Shown here: piece after piece, positions 36,801 to 50,705 of the stretch
How positions within the stretch are numbered: position 1 is the stretch's first letter
Layout of the letters: each line of letters begins with the position of its first letter
DNA from: Sycobia sp. Sy_11
Taxonomy: Eukaryota; Arthropoda; Insecta; Hymenoptera; Epichrysomallidae
Length of the DNA stretch: 64,000 bases
Assembly: GCA_018907035.1 (NCBI GenBank)
Contig: JACCIC010000053.1
Location: 2,344,501 to 2,408,500, forward strand
Reading direction: 5' to 3'
Program-made: the position numbers and the translations under genes
Notes under the pieces: generated by a model
The model's input: the letters and a program-made list of their open reading frames with translations, nothing else
What the model was told of the DNA's origin: nothing
Databases searched by the model: none

Positions 36801-38800
36801 CGTTGAAGCAGTATTACCTCCAAACTCAACAGATATTATGACAGTGATATGGTATGTGCCCTATCGAAATAAACGTGGAAGTTCATCGACAAGATTTTTT
36901 CCATTCTAACTAGTTCCCTTATGCTAGTAGATCTATCTCGAAATAGAGAGATGCTAGGCCACATATGCGTAGTACAGACAGCGACTGTTGGTGCTAGCTT
37001 GCTTGCAAGCGACCTGAAGCCGAAGGTGGTATCATGTGTCTTCATGGTTCATGGTTTACATGGGTTGACTACAGATCTGAAAAGTCCTGTTGGTGTCCAA
37101 AACTGTCTTTCTACTCTGTTTCTCTAAAGTGAAAGAGAAGGTGCGAAATATCTTGATGTTGATTAGCATTCTAACAATCAAACAACTTAGGATTATTTAT
37201 AGTTACACAAAGCTCGTAAAATAAATTTTGGTATTTCTTTAAATTATAAAAATTGTTAAAATAAGAAAAATCTTCGTTAAATTTTTTATCACGTAATGCG
37301 GTATGATGATGAACACATTTTAGTCCGCAATCTCCTTAACGGCGACTTATTGTACACGCCACAGACTGGTGTTCACTTGTCTTAGAAACTACATACGCTA
37401 TAAAACAATATATAGTCTAACGGCGTATTGGTCGACAATGGGGCATTCCAAAGCACTTTAGATATTATTCTGACAGATACGATACCATATGCATACTTCT
37501 ACACGACATGTGAAAAAATTATATCAACAATATATTGTGGACTATAGCGAAATATAGGAAAAACACCAACAATAAGCTCAAGATAAGAAAAAATTGTACG
37601 CAAAAAGAAAAAATGTGTCTATTCTTAACAAGAATGTTATTATATGTACTAGTATTTGTTAAAAGCCATCTAAAATTACAGTGACGAGGCATCGACTTAT
37701 GTCATCGCAATTCTTTGGGATAGGCGAAGTTTGTAAGGATAGTCATTGTATAATAAAGAACGAAGAAATTAAACGAAAAATGCAAATGTGAAAGCTGCGT
37801 TTGAAATGTAGAGAATAACGATTATACTTTCGGATAATATCGTAAATGTAAAATGAAAAATAAAATTCATTTTTCGACTCAAAAATGATCTAAGCGTCGA
37901 ATACTTTGTAAAAAGATGGAAAAATTATATTGAATTTTATTGAAGAAACAAGTCTTTTCTACATCATACATCATTTTAACGGTATTAGTTTTTGGAATAT
38001 TTTTTTTCAATTGCGAAATAAATATCAATGATGTATTAATTGTTTTATTGGTGAAATATATAGCGAAATCAATAAGCTTTTGCTCTAAAGTAATTTATTA
38101 CATAAAATAATACATTAATTTTTCTTCATATATAAAGGAAATGTAAAGATTTTATAAATTCTATAAACACACACACACACATACATATATAAACAGCTCA
38201 GCTTGTATTAATAGTTTTTACACTATGTACCAATGTTTATCAGCCAATGAGTAAACGCTAAATCGTGTAAAGTTTAACGGCGAAACTTTACTACTGATAC
38301 ATATTTTAATATACTTTTATTTTATGCATCAATACTATTTTCTCGTTCAATGTTCGTAATATTGAACTGAATAACTAAATTAAAAATCAATATTCTACGT
38401 TAGTCCGTTTAAATTTGTATAAACTATTTCATTTTTGAGCATTTAAATGCGTAAAACAGTTATATTTTCATGTAATCTAAACAATGTTGAATTCATAGTA
38501 TAATCTCAATCTAAAAATTGAGACGCGAAAATTATAATTCAATAGGGAGCAGTTTAAATGATGTGCATTATAATTTATACCAAAACATAATTACGAATGC
38601 AGAAAAAAATCAGAACATTAAAGTTATATAACTGATCAGATGGAAACGTTCATTAATATTTGGTGTCTGTAATTTTTACAAAACCGTGAAATTTTTTATC
38701 GAAGGTATCTAAGCTTATATACATTGAAATGTAAAATATTAGATTCAATAAAAGGTTACTTATTAATTTAATCATTTGTTACATTCAGTCATATTTCTTT
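33856..38800. other. Long intergenic stretch between copies 3 and 4, partly G/C-richer
   Basis: AATAAA at 34022-34027 may end copy 3. From about 34680 to 37140 the base composition is more balanced than its surroundings. This part has small palindromes at 35054-35069 (GAGTCCGCGCGGACTC) and near 35084-35097 (CCGTCG...CGACGG). It may be an unrecognised transposon, a solo LTR (for example around 36497-36735, which starts TGTTACAACAGG), or a non-coding gene. Open frames of 60-107 codons here have no features I recognise. Confidence 0.4.
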
Positions 38801-39254
38801 TGTTATAAATATAATTTTTCTGGTAAAATAAATAGCGGTATAACTACAAGTGTTCTTTTATTCCTTCGATGCTATTACAATCCTTTCATAATAAAGTTCT
38901 CATTGCTTCTTTAATTGTAGATACACGTGTAATGCTACGAAGACTAACAGCAACAAGTGTTTTAATTGTCCACTTAAGAATTGTTCTTCTAATGCCGTAG
39001 TTCAAAAAATATTTCTCTGCAATCTCATGTCAGATACTTTATATTACTTTATAATATGGGGAAAATAATATATTAATAAGTAATTATTTATATATAAAAG
39101 ATTGATCTATAAAAAATTATTTTTAATTCGTCCAGAAAAAGATCACAATTAACGAAAATTATGTAAGTATTATTAAATTCCAATTAAAGTTACTGAAAAA
39201 ATAACTGATTAAATATTATTAAGAGAATTTTTTAATTCAGTATTTTAAATATCG

Positions 39255-39311
<57 letters not shown>

Positions 39312-40299
39312 GAATATATACTATTAATTAATAAATAAAAATATTTACGAACAACTTAGAAATGTTTTTATAAAATGATAATACTTAATTCTAGCAGGAT
39401 AATCATTTGTCTGTATATTATATTGCGAATGAACTGCGTAACCATTTTACTGAGACATACACTTATATCGTGCTGAATTTAACCAAAAAATTTGATCTAC
39501 ACTCTTTTGTAAAATGCCTTCGAAAAATTCGATTGTTGGAAATCAATCTCCAGCCACTGAGCAGCCTCAACTCACCAAGTAAACTCAATTATTTAACGGT
39601 AGTAAACAAATCGATGCTTTTATGATCAGACTAAAGTTTGCGAAAGTTTTATGAAACTTTTAAAAATCGAGAATGAAATTTTCAATCCATTCCGGCTCAA
39701 TAAATGTAAAATTCGATAGTTAGATAGTGCTTTATGTTATTACGAGTAATTAATTCGAGAATTAGTTGAGTATGTTTTACACTATTATTCGCGCTTCGTA
39801 ACATAATGTATGATACAGAAATACACTTTTACTCACTGCATATAATTAAAAAATTTTTATTTTAAAAATTTTAATATCACTGAGCTATAAAATACATAGA
39901 ATTTATATCAAGTTTCTTTGTTTTCTATTATTTTCCAAAGTTTCTATCATTTTTCTACATTTTGTAGAGCTATCAGCTCTGAGTAAATGGTTGGTCGGTA
40001 CTTACTTTATAAATTAAACTTTTATAAAACAATTTAAATACATATGTTGCTCATACTGAAAGAAAAAGTAAAGTCTATAATAAAAAAAGAACAACAGAAA
40101 TGTTCCTATTATATTTTTTGTTAACAGTATATATTTCCACATAAGGAATATTTATAACAATATTTTGAATAATATTATTACATGTGGATTTAAGGTGTCC
40201 AATAGCTACTGTATAATTCATTTTGTAAGACATTCAGATATTTACCAAATTATATATTTTAAAATGAAATTATTTTAATTATCTAATTATATATTTCAG
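38800..40299 (+). promoter_or_regulatory. Putative promoter, first exon and 5' UTR intron of copy 4
   Basis: AAGTGTTCTTTTATTCCTTCG near 38847 resembles the block near 48248 upstream of copy 5. A TATAAAAG near 39093 and donor TTATGTAAGTATTATTAAATT near 39160 fit a short non-coding exon ending near 39162. Acceptor ATATATTTCAG has AG at 40298-40299. A TA microsatellite lies at 39258-39310 in the putative intron. Confidence 0.45.
39258..39310. repeat. (TA)n microsatellite
   Basis: About 22 uninterrupted TA units followed by TTTATATATATG. Confidence 0.95.
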
Positions 40300-40329
40300 T
40301 TCAGAATCAGACTAACTTGAAAGCAAAAG

Positions 40330-42439
40330 ATGCTATCTTTATGCGTCGCTTTGATGATTTTTGCCACCTTATGTTATAACTCTCAAGTTCAGTGTTTTCC
40401 AAGGACATCATCAAAGTATTATGATTTATTTAATGCACGATTGTTTATAGGAGAACATCACGTTGACAAAACAACAGTGACGTATGCGCTCTGCACAATG
40501 GGGATTTATCATCGTTCAGCAAGTTGTAAAGTAGTACTTGATGGTGATGGGTCTGATAACATGACAATACCAGTATTCTGTGAGATAAATTTAGTAACTG
40601 AGGAGGAGCGTGGTTCACTTGATATTCTGAGAGTTGATTTCTGGAGCCATGATAAAGTCATTTTCACTTTCCGTGATGTGAGCCTTAATAATATACGACG
40701 TTCATCAGTTACGATGCTAACCATTCACATACAAACTTGTACTATCGAAGCTAAAAATATAATAGCTGATAACCGTGCGGACATGAAATCTCAAATATTT
40801 ATCATTCCTTCCGAGGATAGATATATCGTTTCATATCCAGATAGATTTGCCTGCCGTAATTATTTCTGCGTGGTCACTGTATTTGAAGATGGAATTGCTA
40901 GTCCACCAACAAATTGGTTTCCCAATCCCCTGTTTGTCTATGCTCTCGAAGAAATTCCGTATAATTCTTCAACACTTATGATCTCTCTGGATGATAATAA
41001 CCGAGTAGCGTTTTATACGTTGGCCGAAAATAGTAAGTGACTTTCTTAGCAATAAATTATAAATAAAGAACAAGAAACAACTCTGAAATATGTCAGCTTG
41101 ACAATTGTACTTTAATTAAAAAGTTTCATATGCATTAAAACAATTTATAAGATACATTTTTCAATTAATTAAATTAAACTTTTTAACAGAAACGTGAATA
41201 ATTTTACAACTATGTCTTATACAATTTGGTATTTATAGGATGTTCAGTTTAAGAGATTTCATATTAAAACTTCATAATTTACCATTTATATTTACTTTAT
41301 GTTAATTCTACATTAGAAATTTAAAAATAATGTAATTATTCTTGTAATGAATTAAATACATAAGTGTTTGCACGGACGGCACAAAGAAATTACAATACTG
41401 TTTCTCCGACTGCCTTAAGCTAATAAAATATTATTTGAGGATATCAATTGATCTTAATATATAGTAACATTATATTATGGGTTGTCGTTACATTTCCCTA
41501 TCTCTTGGATTGGTCACTGACAATGTTCATCGACTTATCGCAGCGCGTAGAATGTAGTAATTAGAAGATCCAAGTGGTTTTCAGACATTAAATTTATGAC
41601 TATTCATGATAAAAAACGGAGTCTCTGAAAAACAAAGTAAAAGAATGTATATTTTCAAATAAATATAGATTCTGTATCCTTCAAAGGTCACCTAATCATC
41701 CTCATGATTCATTGAATCTGCATGAAACTTTTCCCATTTCTTCTCAATTTACAAGGGACCAAGATTAGTAACTACATTCTACGCACAATGATTGGCTAAT
41801 TAATATTTTCATTGGGGTTAATTGCAATTAGTTACGCTGAAAAATTATGTTAGCAACACTTAGGCTAATGGCACCCATGAGTGACAGTACTGTTTTTTTA
41901 ACTGATTCTGTTAAATGACGGATTGCGCTTATTATCAATAATTATCAGAGCTAAATATTTTAATCAACCCTTAAAATTTGAACTTTTTAGGTCGACGACA
42001 GATAGGGGAAAGTTCTAGCTTTAATAACCTTGCTTGGTCTACATCGAACGGTTATATTTCATTTTGTAATTTCGAGAGTTGCCATGTGTACTCGTATAAT
42101 GGTCGTTTTTTATTATTAAAAATATTAAATATGCCGTACTATCCGCAATTGTACGCGGGCTTATATAATCTACCAAATGGTAAGCAGCTGGCAGTGATCT
42201 GTGATAATCGGCAACGGAGTTATTACCGAATTATAAGAATTGGAAATAATGGACGACAAGAATATACTCTGAATGTCAAAAGCTTAAGATGTTCTCGAAA
42301 GCCAACATACTTCACTAGTAAATTCTTTACGAACAACCATTCCGAATATTGCGTATCTCTATTTTTTTCTCAATATAACGATTCGAGCAGGATGAAATTT
42401 TTAACATACTGTTTCGCCTTCGAAGATTTATTGGAGTAA
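40330..42439 (+). CDS. Secreted cysteine-rich family protein, copy 4 (unknown function)
   Basis: Coding exons 40330-41032 and 41991-42439, 383 residues. ATG 40330 follows the 5' UTR acceptor by 30 bp; signal peptide LSLCVALMIFATLC, residues about 2-15. Donor A|GTAAGT at 41033, acceptor CTTTTTAG ends 41990, intron 958 bp, phase 1. The family cysteines are ALC, SC, FC, TC, CRNYFC; then SFC, SC, ICD, RCS, YC, YC, with others in the signal region. Blocks: FIGEHHVDKTTVTYALC, DNRADMKSQIFIIPSEDRYI, EDGIASPPTNWFPNP, LAWSTSNGYISFC, NLPNGKQLAVICDNR. It is closest to copy 5 in both exons and intron ends. A poly(A) signal AATAAA is at 42644-42649. Confidence 0.88.
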
Positions 42440-43400
42440 AATTGTAAATTAATCAAAATGATTATATATTACACACATGTACAAAACAATTACAACTACA
42501 AAATGTTTACTAATACAAATATTGTGATATCCTTGCGATTTTTTAATATATAAATCAGTTAGAATGTACGTTAAAATAACTAGAATTACTTGAAATGTTA
42601 TATGCTTTCGGAAACAAGTTTCTGAAACATAAAAGTATCTTTCAATAAATAATAAAAATTTTTTTAACCTTATCCAGTACTAATTATGTTTTTTTTGCAT
42701 TAAAGAAGGATATTATATGTTTATGATGTGATATTTTACACGGAATTCTATAATTGGAGGACAATAAATTATATCGAACTAATTTTCTGTTCTATATGCA
42801 TATCTGACAATCGTACGAAACATTGATCGACCTTGTTTTGTTTTTGCATTCTGTGAAGGTCATAAAACTCAGTTGAAAAATAAAACATACTATCCTGGCT
42901 CAAAACGAGTAATATATTATACTTAAAAGATTCAGTTTTCATCTTGTTACATATAATCAATTTGTTACATATAACTTATATATTTGATATGTCATGCCTG
43001 TTTCTTTTCAGTATGTCATATTATCATCACACATCCAAAATTCAACTTTTCAGCTTCGTGTTGCAATTTACTATTAATCATTTAAAGAAATTTTTATTTG
43101 ATTTTCGTAAATATTTAGTTAGAATCGCTTTTAAGCAAATTATTGGATAAATATTAATTCATCTCATTTTTTACATGCTTTTCTTGAAGTCACTGCAATG
43201 TGCGTTCGTTTATACAAATATTTAAAAAATAATTTTAATGCACATTCTTATATCATGGATGACTATAATAAATGGAAGATCAAATCAAAAAGTATCAAAT
43301 ACGCAAGGTATAATTTTTCTCCTACTCTGTGTCGAGACATCATATAGATGCAATATACTTTTGTTATCATCTCAGACACATTGCAATGATCGCAATTTGA
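42440..43400. other. AT-rich intergenic stretch after copy 4
   Basis: Beyond the 3' UTR and poly(A) signal of copy 4 I see nothing that looks coding or regulatory. Confidence 0.5.
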
Positions 43401-43404
43401 TAAT

Positions 43405-44209
43405 ATACGAGGGCTGCCAAATAAGTACTTAGCCTTAACGACCGATGGTGCCACTACCGTAAGAGAAATTTCCTATGGTGTATAAAGTGCGGCTATTCAC
43501 TAATGAGATTAGAGCTGGCATAGAAGAAGTACATGTGCGTCAAAGGTTAACAATTGTCAGCAGCATTTCCGGAAGCCTACTCTTTCGAATACGATGCCAT
43601 CCGTGTCTGTACACAAGCTAATCCAGTCTTCGTCTTCATTTTTACAGGAGCTGTGTTTTGTTTTTCCGAAAAAATTCTTAACGTAACAATACAGCAACGG
43701 ACTGTTACTGTATTGTTTCACTTGAATCTTGGAAAAACTACTACTGAAACTTATAATCTATTGAAGCAAGCGTATAGCAATGAATATTTATCGTATTCAT
43801 GTGTATTTGAGTGGTTTAAGGATTGTCAAGATGGTCGAAAAGATGTTCAAGATAATTAAAGTTCGGAACGCCCTTCTATATCAAAAACGGATGAAAATTT
43901 GATCTTCAGTTAAGTATGCATACGACTACTGAATTTATAGAAATGAGAAAAGAATGAGTACAAGTACAACATCCTTGTGTTAGACCACCCATCTTTTCCC
44001 CTGATCATGGGCTGTTCGGTTTCTATCTCTTCTTAGGGTGGAATTTGGATTATTAAATCGAACAAGATTTGAGTATGTTGAAGCTGTGAATGAAACAGTA
44101 GCACTTATCCTAAAGTAACTGACAGAAAAAGACTTCCAGCACTGTTTTGCACAAAGGAAGATGCAGGTGGAGCCATCTAGGTATGGGGGAAGGATATATA
44201 TTGCATGTG

Positions 44210-44213
<4 letters not shown>
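43405..44213 (+). pseudogene. Internally deleted mariner element
   Basis: It starts TATACGAGGGCTGCC, like a mariner end. Frame 43690-43860 carries the transposase N-terminus (TETYNLLKQAYSNE, VFEWFKDCQDGR), then SERPSISKTDEN. It jumps directly to a C-terminal piece near 43985-44150 (LFGFYLFLR, then LTEKDFQHCF). The catalytic core between is missing. It is related to the relic at 49935-50705. Confidence 0.75.

Positions 44214-44261
<48 letters not shown>
44214..44261. repeat. (AT)n microsatellite
   Basis: About 24 uninterrupted AT units, directly at the 3' end of a mariner relic. Confidence 0.95.
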
Positions 44262-44265
<4 letters not shown>

Positions 44266-44279
44266 CAAAATATGTTTTA

Positions 44280-44740
44280 TATCATCAGCCTCATTATTTA
44301 ATAGCCACTTTCTGTAAAACATTCTTTAGACGACTAATGTTGAAATTTCAACGGAATTTGAATAATGTAAAAGATTTGTCTAATCAGCCAAGCCCAGGTG
44401 TCTCGAAAACGGCTACCATTGCGAATAACTTGACAAAAATCAACGATTGTACACTATTAGACTGCCGATTGAAAGTACGCGCGATAACTGACATAGTAGG
44501 CATCTCAATAGACCGTGTGGGCCATATCCTGCATTAAATTTTGGCCATCAGAAAGCTCTCGGTGCAATAGGTATCGTGTTTGTTCATTCCGGATAATTCA
44601 TGAAGCTTTGTGGTCACTTTAAAGCAGTGTTTAACACTGTCGAAGCACAATCTGAAGGTAATGATTCATACCAGATACCAAGAAACAGTCGTAGAACTAG
44701 ACTTGATTATGTACTATGAAAAATCCCGTAATTATAGAGA
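44280..44740 (+). pseudogene. Third-type mariner transposase fragment
   Basis: Frame 44337-44537 reads QPSPGVSKTATIANNLTKI, then LDCRLKVRAITDIVGIS and RVGHILH, matching the second helix-turn-helix region of a mariner transposase. Sequence after 44540 fades out of recognisable homology. It differs in sequence from the neighbouring relic at 43405. Confidence 0.6.
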
Positions 44741-47180
44741 TGTTTAATGATGTGACATGTTGCTGGCAGTACCATTGTATCATACTTGTATTGTCTTGTC
44801 GATATTTTTAGCTTGTATGCCTATAAGCTTATACGTATACTTTAGTTAATTAGTCAGCTTTGTGATACTATTGCAAAGGTCAGTTCGTCTATGTATCTCG
44901 TAAGAGAAAGTTCGCACCGAGATCGTCTTAAACACACGCGCACACACACATATATATGTATGTATTTATATTATTAAATTTCTTATTATATAAATTCCTT
45001 TCTACAATTATTTAGTGAACATCGATCTACATCAACAGTCTGAAAAAGATGAAGTCTGTCCTATATGGACTGGAAATGTGATGGTCACCGTTTTCTCTGA
45101 ATCACAGTATGACTTACATCCGCTACTTGGAGAAGGACAATCTGGTTTGAAGGTTGTACTATGCTGAATTATTGAGATGTTTTGACACCTAATTGCAGAC
45201 AAAATAATCCCATCTGGCGAAACAGAAAAGGCTCTTTCATTATGATTTTTCCAAAATTCGAGAAAACATATTTTTCAGACTTTTTATGGAAATTCAGCAT
45301 TAGTGCGTCACTTTTTCCGAACTTCGTACATCACTTTTTACGAAACACGTAATAAACGAGCTAACATTAGATTACTATTTTAATATCTATTTGAAATACA
45401 TGTCACAGTATTTCATTTCGGTTATTCATACTCAATTTTATTACTAAGATACATTAGAAAATATAGTCCAGATATTTGAACGCAATATTATAATATTTTT
45501 GAAAATATAAAAATAACTAATAATTTTGAAATATTTAGTATTTATGAAAAAGTTCACTCAATAAACTAAACGTATTATTTTTAAGCTTTTTTTTAAATGA
45601 AAAAACTGTCCATAATTGGTCTTTTCTCATTAAGCTGACATTATTTTGGCGATACATTTTATTTTTTACTGTCAATCATTTAGAAAATTCTTAATGATTT
45701 TGTTCACTGATTGTATTGGGTTTCATCACAACTGAATACAATCTTTCTCCTTTACACTTAAAAAAAATCGAACTAATAATATGGTCTAACAAAGCACTGA
45801 ACAATGGCCTCTAACAATGTAGCATATCTTTAAATATGTTTCTTACGAAAAATTTTCCATATCGTATAAATATTGCTATGCGATAAAATTTGTGTAAAAA
45901 TTGGATCGATTGTAGCAAAAACAGAAAATAATTTAATCATAAGAGAAAAAAAAGTTATAATTAAGCAGAAAAATGTGGATATTTTAAAGAACAATATTAT
46001 GAGATATACTTGTGTCCCTGTCAAGAGTCACCTACAATTCGAGTGACGAAGCATTAACGTACGTTGCTTTGAATAAGTAACGCTTGTAACGTTAAAATAA
46101 AATTATAATTAATACAATGTATTAGCAATTAAAGTAAAATAGTTAACGTCACATTCTATAGGTACCATACAACGAGGCATCTAACAGTAACTAAATAATA
46201 AGCAATATTTTCATATGCATTTACTTCCACTCATTTCTATATCTTAGTCCATATGATTATTTAATATTATGCTGTTTTATGCATGACTACTGTCAACAAT
46301 ATGATCAACAATTTAAACAGACCTTCTTGACTTTCAGTAACATCGAACTAATTGAGGGAAAAGAGAATCGCCTCTTCTAAGATTGGTTTCTATTTTTATT
46401 TTAGAGTCAGCAAAAAAAAAATTGTTGGTGCATTCGCAGATGGTGGGGCGGGGATAAAAGCTATAAATTAAAAATAATAATTGACATTTAAGCAGCGAAA
46501 TCTTATACAGGTATATATATGGAGATTATATTACTCGCTAACGATCTCGCGATAGGCCAGTACTATGTGGATCAAAAGCTAATCGACTTTTATTCTGTTA
46601 TGTCTAAATATATGCGCAATCGGACGTGTTGTATTTATCCTTAGGGATCCCCCGTACATTCGGACTGGAACTTAAGTATAATTAGATTTTTTAACGAGCA
46701 ATGTCTTTTGAAAACGGCAAGTAATATTAGTTTTGCGAAAAAGCGAGAAGGTCGTCGAATAAGCTTCGCATCGTTTATAAGTGCGTGTAGCTTGTATACT
46801 CATTTCTTGTCCACGTTTAATAAATGCAGTACTTTACAACCGATTCTTTTTAAATCAATACTTGTTAATATTCCTTTTTTCACACATCCTGACACTTTTT
46901 TCTTACGACAAAAAAAAATGTAAATGTGAAAGTGCAATTTTTTGAAACCGTTTAATATTACCTGCTCTTATTTTATATAAAATCAAATAATTTACCAAGC
47001 ATCTGAAAAATAACCTATTTTAACCAGAAAAATAGAAGGAATACCATGCTAGTTATACGCAAGAAAATTTAGTTACGTATTTTTTTTTTGTTTTATAATA
47101 CGGCTAATTGAATTAGCAAATTCGCAAATGGCTGACCGAGCATTGTCATGACTGATATATAGACTGATTCCCCTTAGCCA
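44741..47180. other. AT-rich intergenic stretch without a recognised gene
   Basis: Includes a CA/TA short repeat near 44930-44960. Open frames of 60-70 codons show no recognisable features. Confidence 0.5.
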
Positions 47181-47182
47181 CT

Positions 47183-47452
47183 GTGCCGAACTGTATTTTG
47201 ATCTATGCGGGTTATCATAGGATTCAGATAAGAGAAGAGATGGGGCCTGTTAACTTGCACGAGCACTCTCACATAGAGCTCCCTCATAATCCAAATATTA
47301 TCATTTTGAATTTTTCATCACGTAGAGATACAATACTATTTATTTATTCTGGCAATGGCGCCAATTTCGTGTGTATCAATTTAGAATTCCGGCAATTATT
47401 AAAAAAATTATTTGCAGATGGATTAATAGCTTTGCTGATGTTTATATATTGA
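47183..47452 (+). pseudogene. Probable BEL/Pao retrotransposon integrase fragment
   Basis: An open frame of 89 codons includes FSSRRDTILFIYSGNGANFV followed by LEFRQLLKKLF. This resembles the second catalytic region of BEL/Pao-type integrases, where an aspartate is expected at the glycine after YS. It is short, isolated and probably dead. Confidence 0.5.
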
Positions 47453-48190
47453 ATTGATGATGTCTTGATCGACTGAAATAGCTGTCGATATTTTAATAAA
47501 ACGTTAGTGGAACTAAAGTCAAATGTTTTTTTAGTTCATATACCTGAATTATTATAATCTTGTTTCATCAAGTGTTCTGCGAGTCATCAATCAACTGTAT
47601 TTTAGCTATAGTTAATTATTTATATTATATATCTTTGTAATATATGTAATATCAAATAAATTTAAAGTTATTGAAAATTCTTATCCAATAAAATAAATTA
47701 TAAGAAAAATAATACAAAAGCTAATTTATACAAAAATATTGTTTCTTTAACATCAAATTTTAGATTATTTTATGTAAAGTAATAAAAATACTTTATAACA
47801 AAATACCTACATCACCGAAAGCATTATTATTAAAATGCTATGTACAGATACCATCCATTATCATCATAACTATACATGAAATTGATTATAAGATGAAAAT
47901 CATGCAAAAATATAAAGTACGCAATATGCTTGTGTTATGCAAAACGATAGTAATAGCACATCACGAAACAAGTGCACAAATTGTGCGCTTGCCGGACGAG
48001 TCGTCTTGGTCTCTAAAGCGTAGCGAAGGTGGCAAAGAAGACGAGTTTTGAGAAGACGAGCCCGTAATTTTTCTAAAATCACGCAAAGTTTGAACAAAAA
48101 TACCTTAGTAATTTATATCTTTATTAAATATAAAATATTTGTTTCGATAAAAAAGCAGCTTCTTATTTCAAGCTGTACTTTCTTTCAGGC
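47453..48190. other. AT-rich intergenic stretch
   Basis: Nothing recognised. Confidence 0.5.
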
Positions 48191-48522
48191 ATATTTATTT
48201 TGTCAAAAATAGTTTTCCGGTACAATAGGTATCCGGGTGGTAACAAGTGTTATTTTATTCTTCGGCTGTCATTGCTACATGAAGTATACGTGCACGTATA
48301 ATTCTACGAAAAATAAGATAATTTTATAACAAAAATTGTTTTTCATTGTACATTAAATGTTTTTCCCTTTAACGTTGAGGTTTAAAAGTTGCATTACACG
48401 AAAATAAAAATAAAATTACTTAACAGGTAGAAAGATAAAAAAATTAATTTTCATTCGGCTATAAAGAATATCACCTTTGAGAAAATGTAAGTATAATTAA
48501 ATTTTACTTAGAACTTCTGAAC

Positions 48523-48524
<2 letters not shown>

Positions 48525-48571
<47 letters not shown>
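48525..48571. repeat. (TA)n microsatellite
   Basis: About 23 uninterrupted TA units. Confidence 0.95.
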
Positions 48572-48575
<4 letters not shown>

Positions 48576-49934
48576 AATTAAAAAATTTACTACTTTTGAA
48601 TGTTATATATAACTAAATTATAGTATAATATGCAATCAATGAATAAATAATAAAGTTGATGAAGAAGTTGGAAACATTTTTACAAAAAGGTAGTACTATA
48701 TTGATATTTAAATATTAATAAATACCTATTTCAGTGACAAATAATATAATATTATAATTAAACAATAAGAAAAATTGAAATTACCAGCACAGACAGAACA
48801 AATGAATTTTGTTAACTTACGTGTCAATTAAAATGTTTTTAAATCAATAAATGTTTTATATGCTGTGTTTTCGATAGTAAAACTTCTGTGATTTTTATTA
48901 TATAATATAAAATAATATATTTAAAAGCGTTTCAAACACATATTTAATAAAAAATATTTCTATTCCTTGGTCGTTGGTATTTTGAGAAAATATTGTATTA
49001 TTTACAAATAGTTGATTTGTTTGAATTGAAGTATTCTTTATTCAAATATATAATATCACTTTCATCGAATTATTATGTAGAAATTTCATCAATATCTAAG
49101 TTAATATTCTTGAAATTCATACTAACAAATAAATTACTTATTAACATGTGATGACTTCATAATGAAAATCTTAAAGTCCATGAAACTTGAATATACTGTA
49201 CTTTGAGATTCATACCTCTGTTATGTGTGCTTTCATAAATTTTTCTTCTTATACTTTGATGCTGCTTGGGCGCTGATTTACTTCTTGTAATAAAAAAAAA
49301 TCTAATCGTTCTTCTTTCTTTAAATAAAAAGTCTCTATGATTTTTTTTAAGATGATCAACGCTTCTGATAATTTTTCGACAATATCTTTTATTAATTAAG
49401 TAAAACTCTTTACTTTTATTATATATCAAACCATTTATTTCATCGTATTAATTTTACATTGGTAAAGTTTCTAAAATTTGAGTAATATTGCTATCGTACT
49501 TTTTCTTGAATAGACTGTACCATTCGCTCCTATATTTGTTTAAAGGTCTCGTATTATTTTATCCAACGGAGCTTACCATAAATTCGAGCACTGTTATGTT
49601 TCACTTCACATTAACTTTATTGCATATAGCAGTTTAGAGATTGTATGTTAGCAGCGCCTGCTGGTTTCCCACATCCTTTAAAATAATTATCTTATACGCC
49701 ATGAAAGACATTTTAATCAGAAAGTTCAGTGTCGAAAAATTTTTATCATGGAATTTCTATTGCTCTTTATCCTTCCAATTCTCAAGTTCTATCCTTTTTT
49801 GTATCTGAGAATCTGTTCGTGTTCTCACGTATGGCAACGTCAATATGTTGCAAATTAAAAATTTTTATTTGGCACATTATTGACATGATAATTGGCATTA
49901 AAATTTCTATATTGACACGAATTGACGGATTATT

Positions 49935-50705
49935 CATATACGAGGTGCGGCTATTGAGACACGAGAATGGCGGTGCTGCGGAAGAATTACGCATGCGCCA
50001 AAGATTAAGGACTGTCGGTTGTCAAATGTTTAATCTGAAGCCTACTCTTTCGAATGCGATGTCTACCATGTCTGTAGACAAATCAGTCTAGCGTTAGCTT
50101 TCGTTTGCATAGGGGCTATTCTTTGTTTTGTCCTAAAAATGATTGATGTAAAATAGAGGAACGGATTGATGTAAATTTCATTTGAGCCCTGGAAAAACTG
50201 CAACTGAAACTTATAATTTAACGAAATAAAGATATAGCACCGAATGTTTATCGTGCTCATGTGTATTTTAGCATTTTAAGTGTTTTCAAGATGGCCGAAG
50301 TTTTGAAAGATGATTAACGCTTGGATCGTCTATCCACGTCAAAATCGGATGAAAATATCAATCAACTCGATAATCATCGTTGATTTGATTTTCAGTTAAA
50401 TATTGGTGCGATTGCTGAATCTACAAAAATGGCAAAGAATATTTGCAGCAAATGTAAATATATATTTAAAGATTTTAACATGCAAAAAGTGTTGCCTAAA
50501 ATCGATTTATTTCGCTCTGTCCGTCAAGAGGTTTCTATCCAAGTACAACATCTCTGTATTAGACTTTTAGTCCCTGAATCTTGCACTGTACGACTTCTAT
50601 CTTTTTCGTGAAAGAAAGAATGCACTTCCAGCACTTTTTAAAACAATAGAAGATTCGATGAAACGACGTAGGAATAGAGGAGGGGTATATATTGAAAGTC
50701 AGAAT
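49935..50705 (+). pseudogene. Mariner relic related to the one at 43.4 kb
   Basis: It begins TATACGAGGTGCGGCTATTG. The sequence GCCTACTCTTTCGAATGCGATG near 50039 matches a leader segment near 43575 in the other copy. Pieces of the transposase N-terminus (TATETYNLTK, CSCVF near 50200-50270) and a C-terminal piece (ALYDFYLF near 50585) are visible in different frames, with the core deleted. Confidence 0.7.

Noticed and set aside
44110..44322. Antisense frame containing poly-isoleucine/tyrosine
   Set aside because: Translation of an AT microsatellite.
47183..47452. Intact host gene at 47.2 kb
   Set aside because: Matches an integrase fragment better, has no start context or neighbouring exons.
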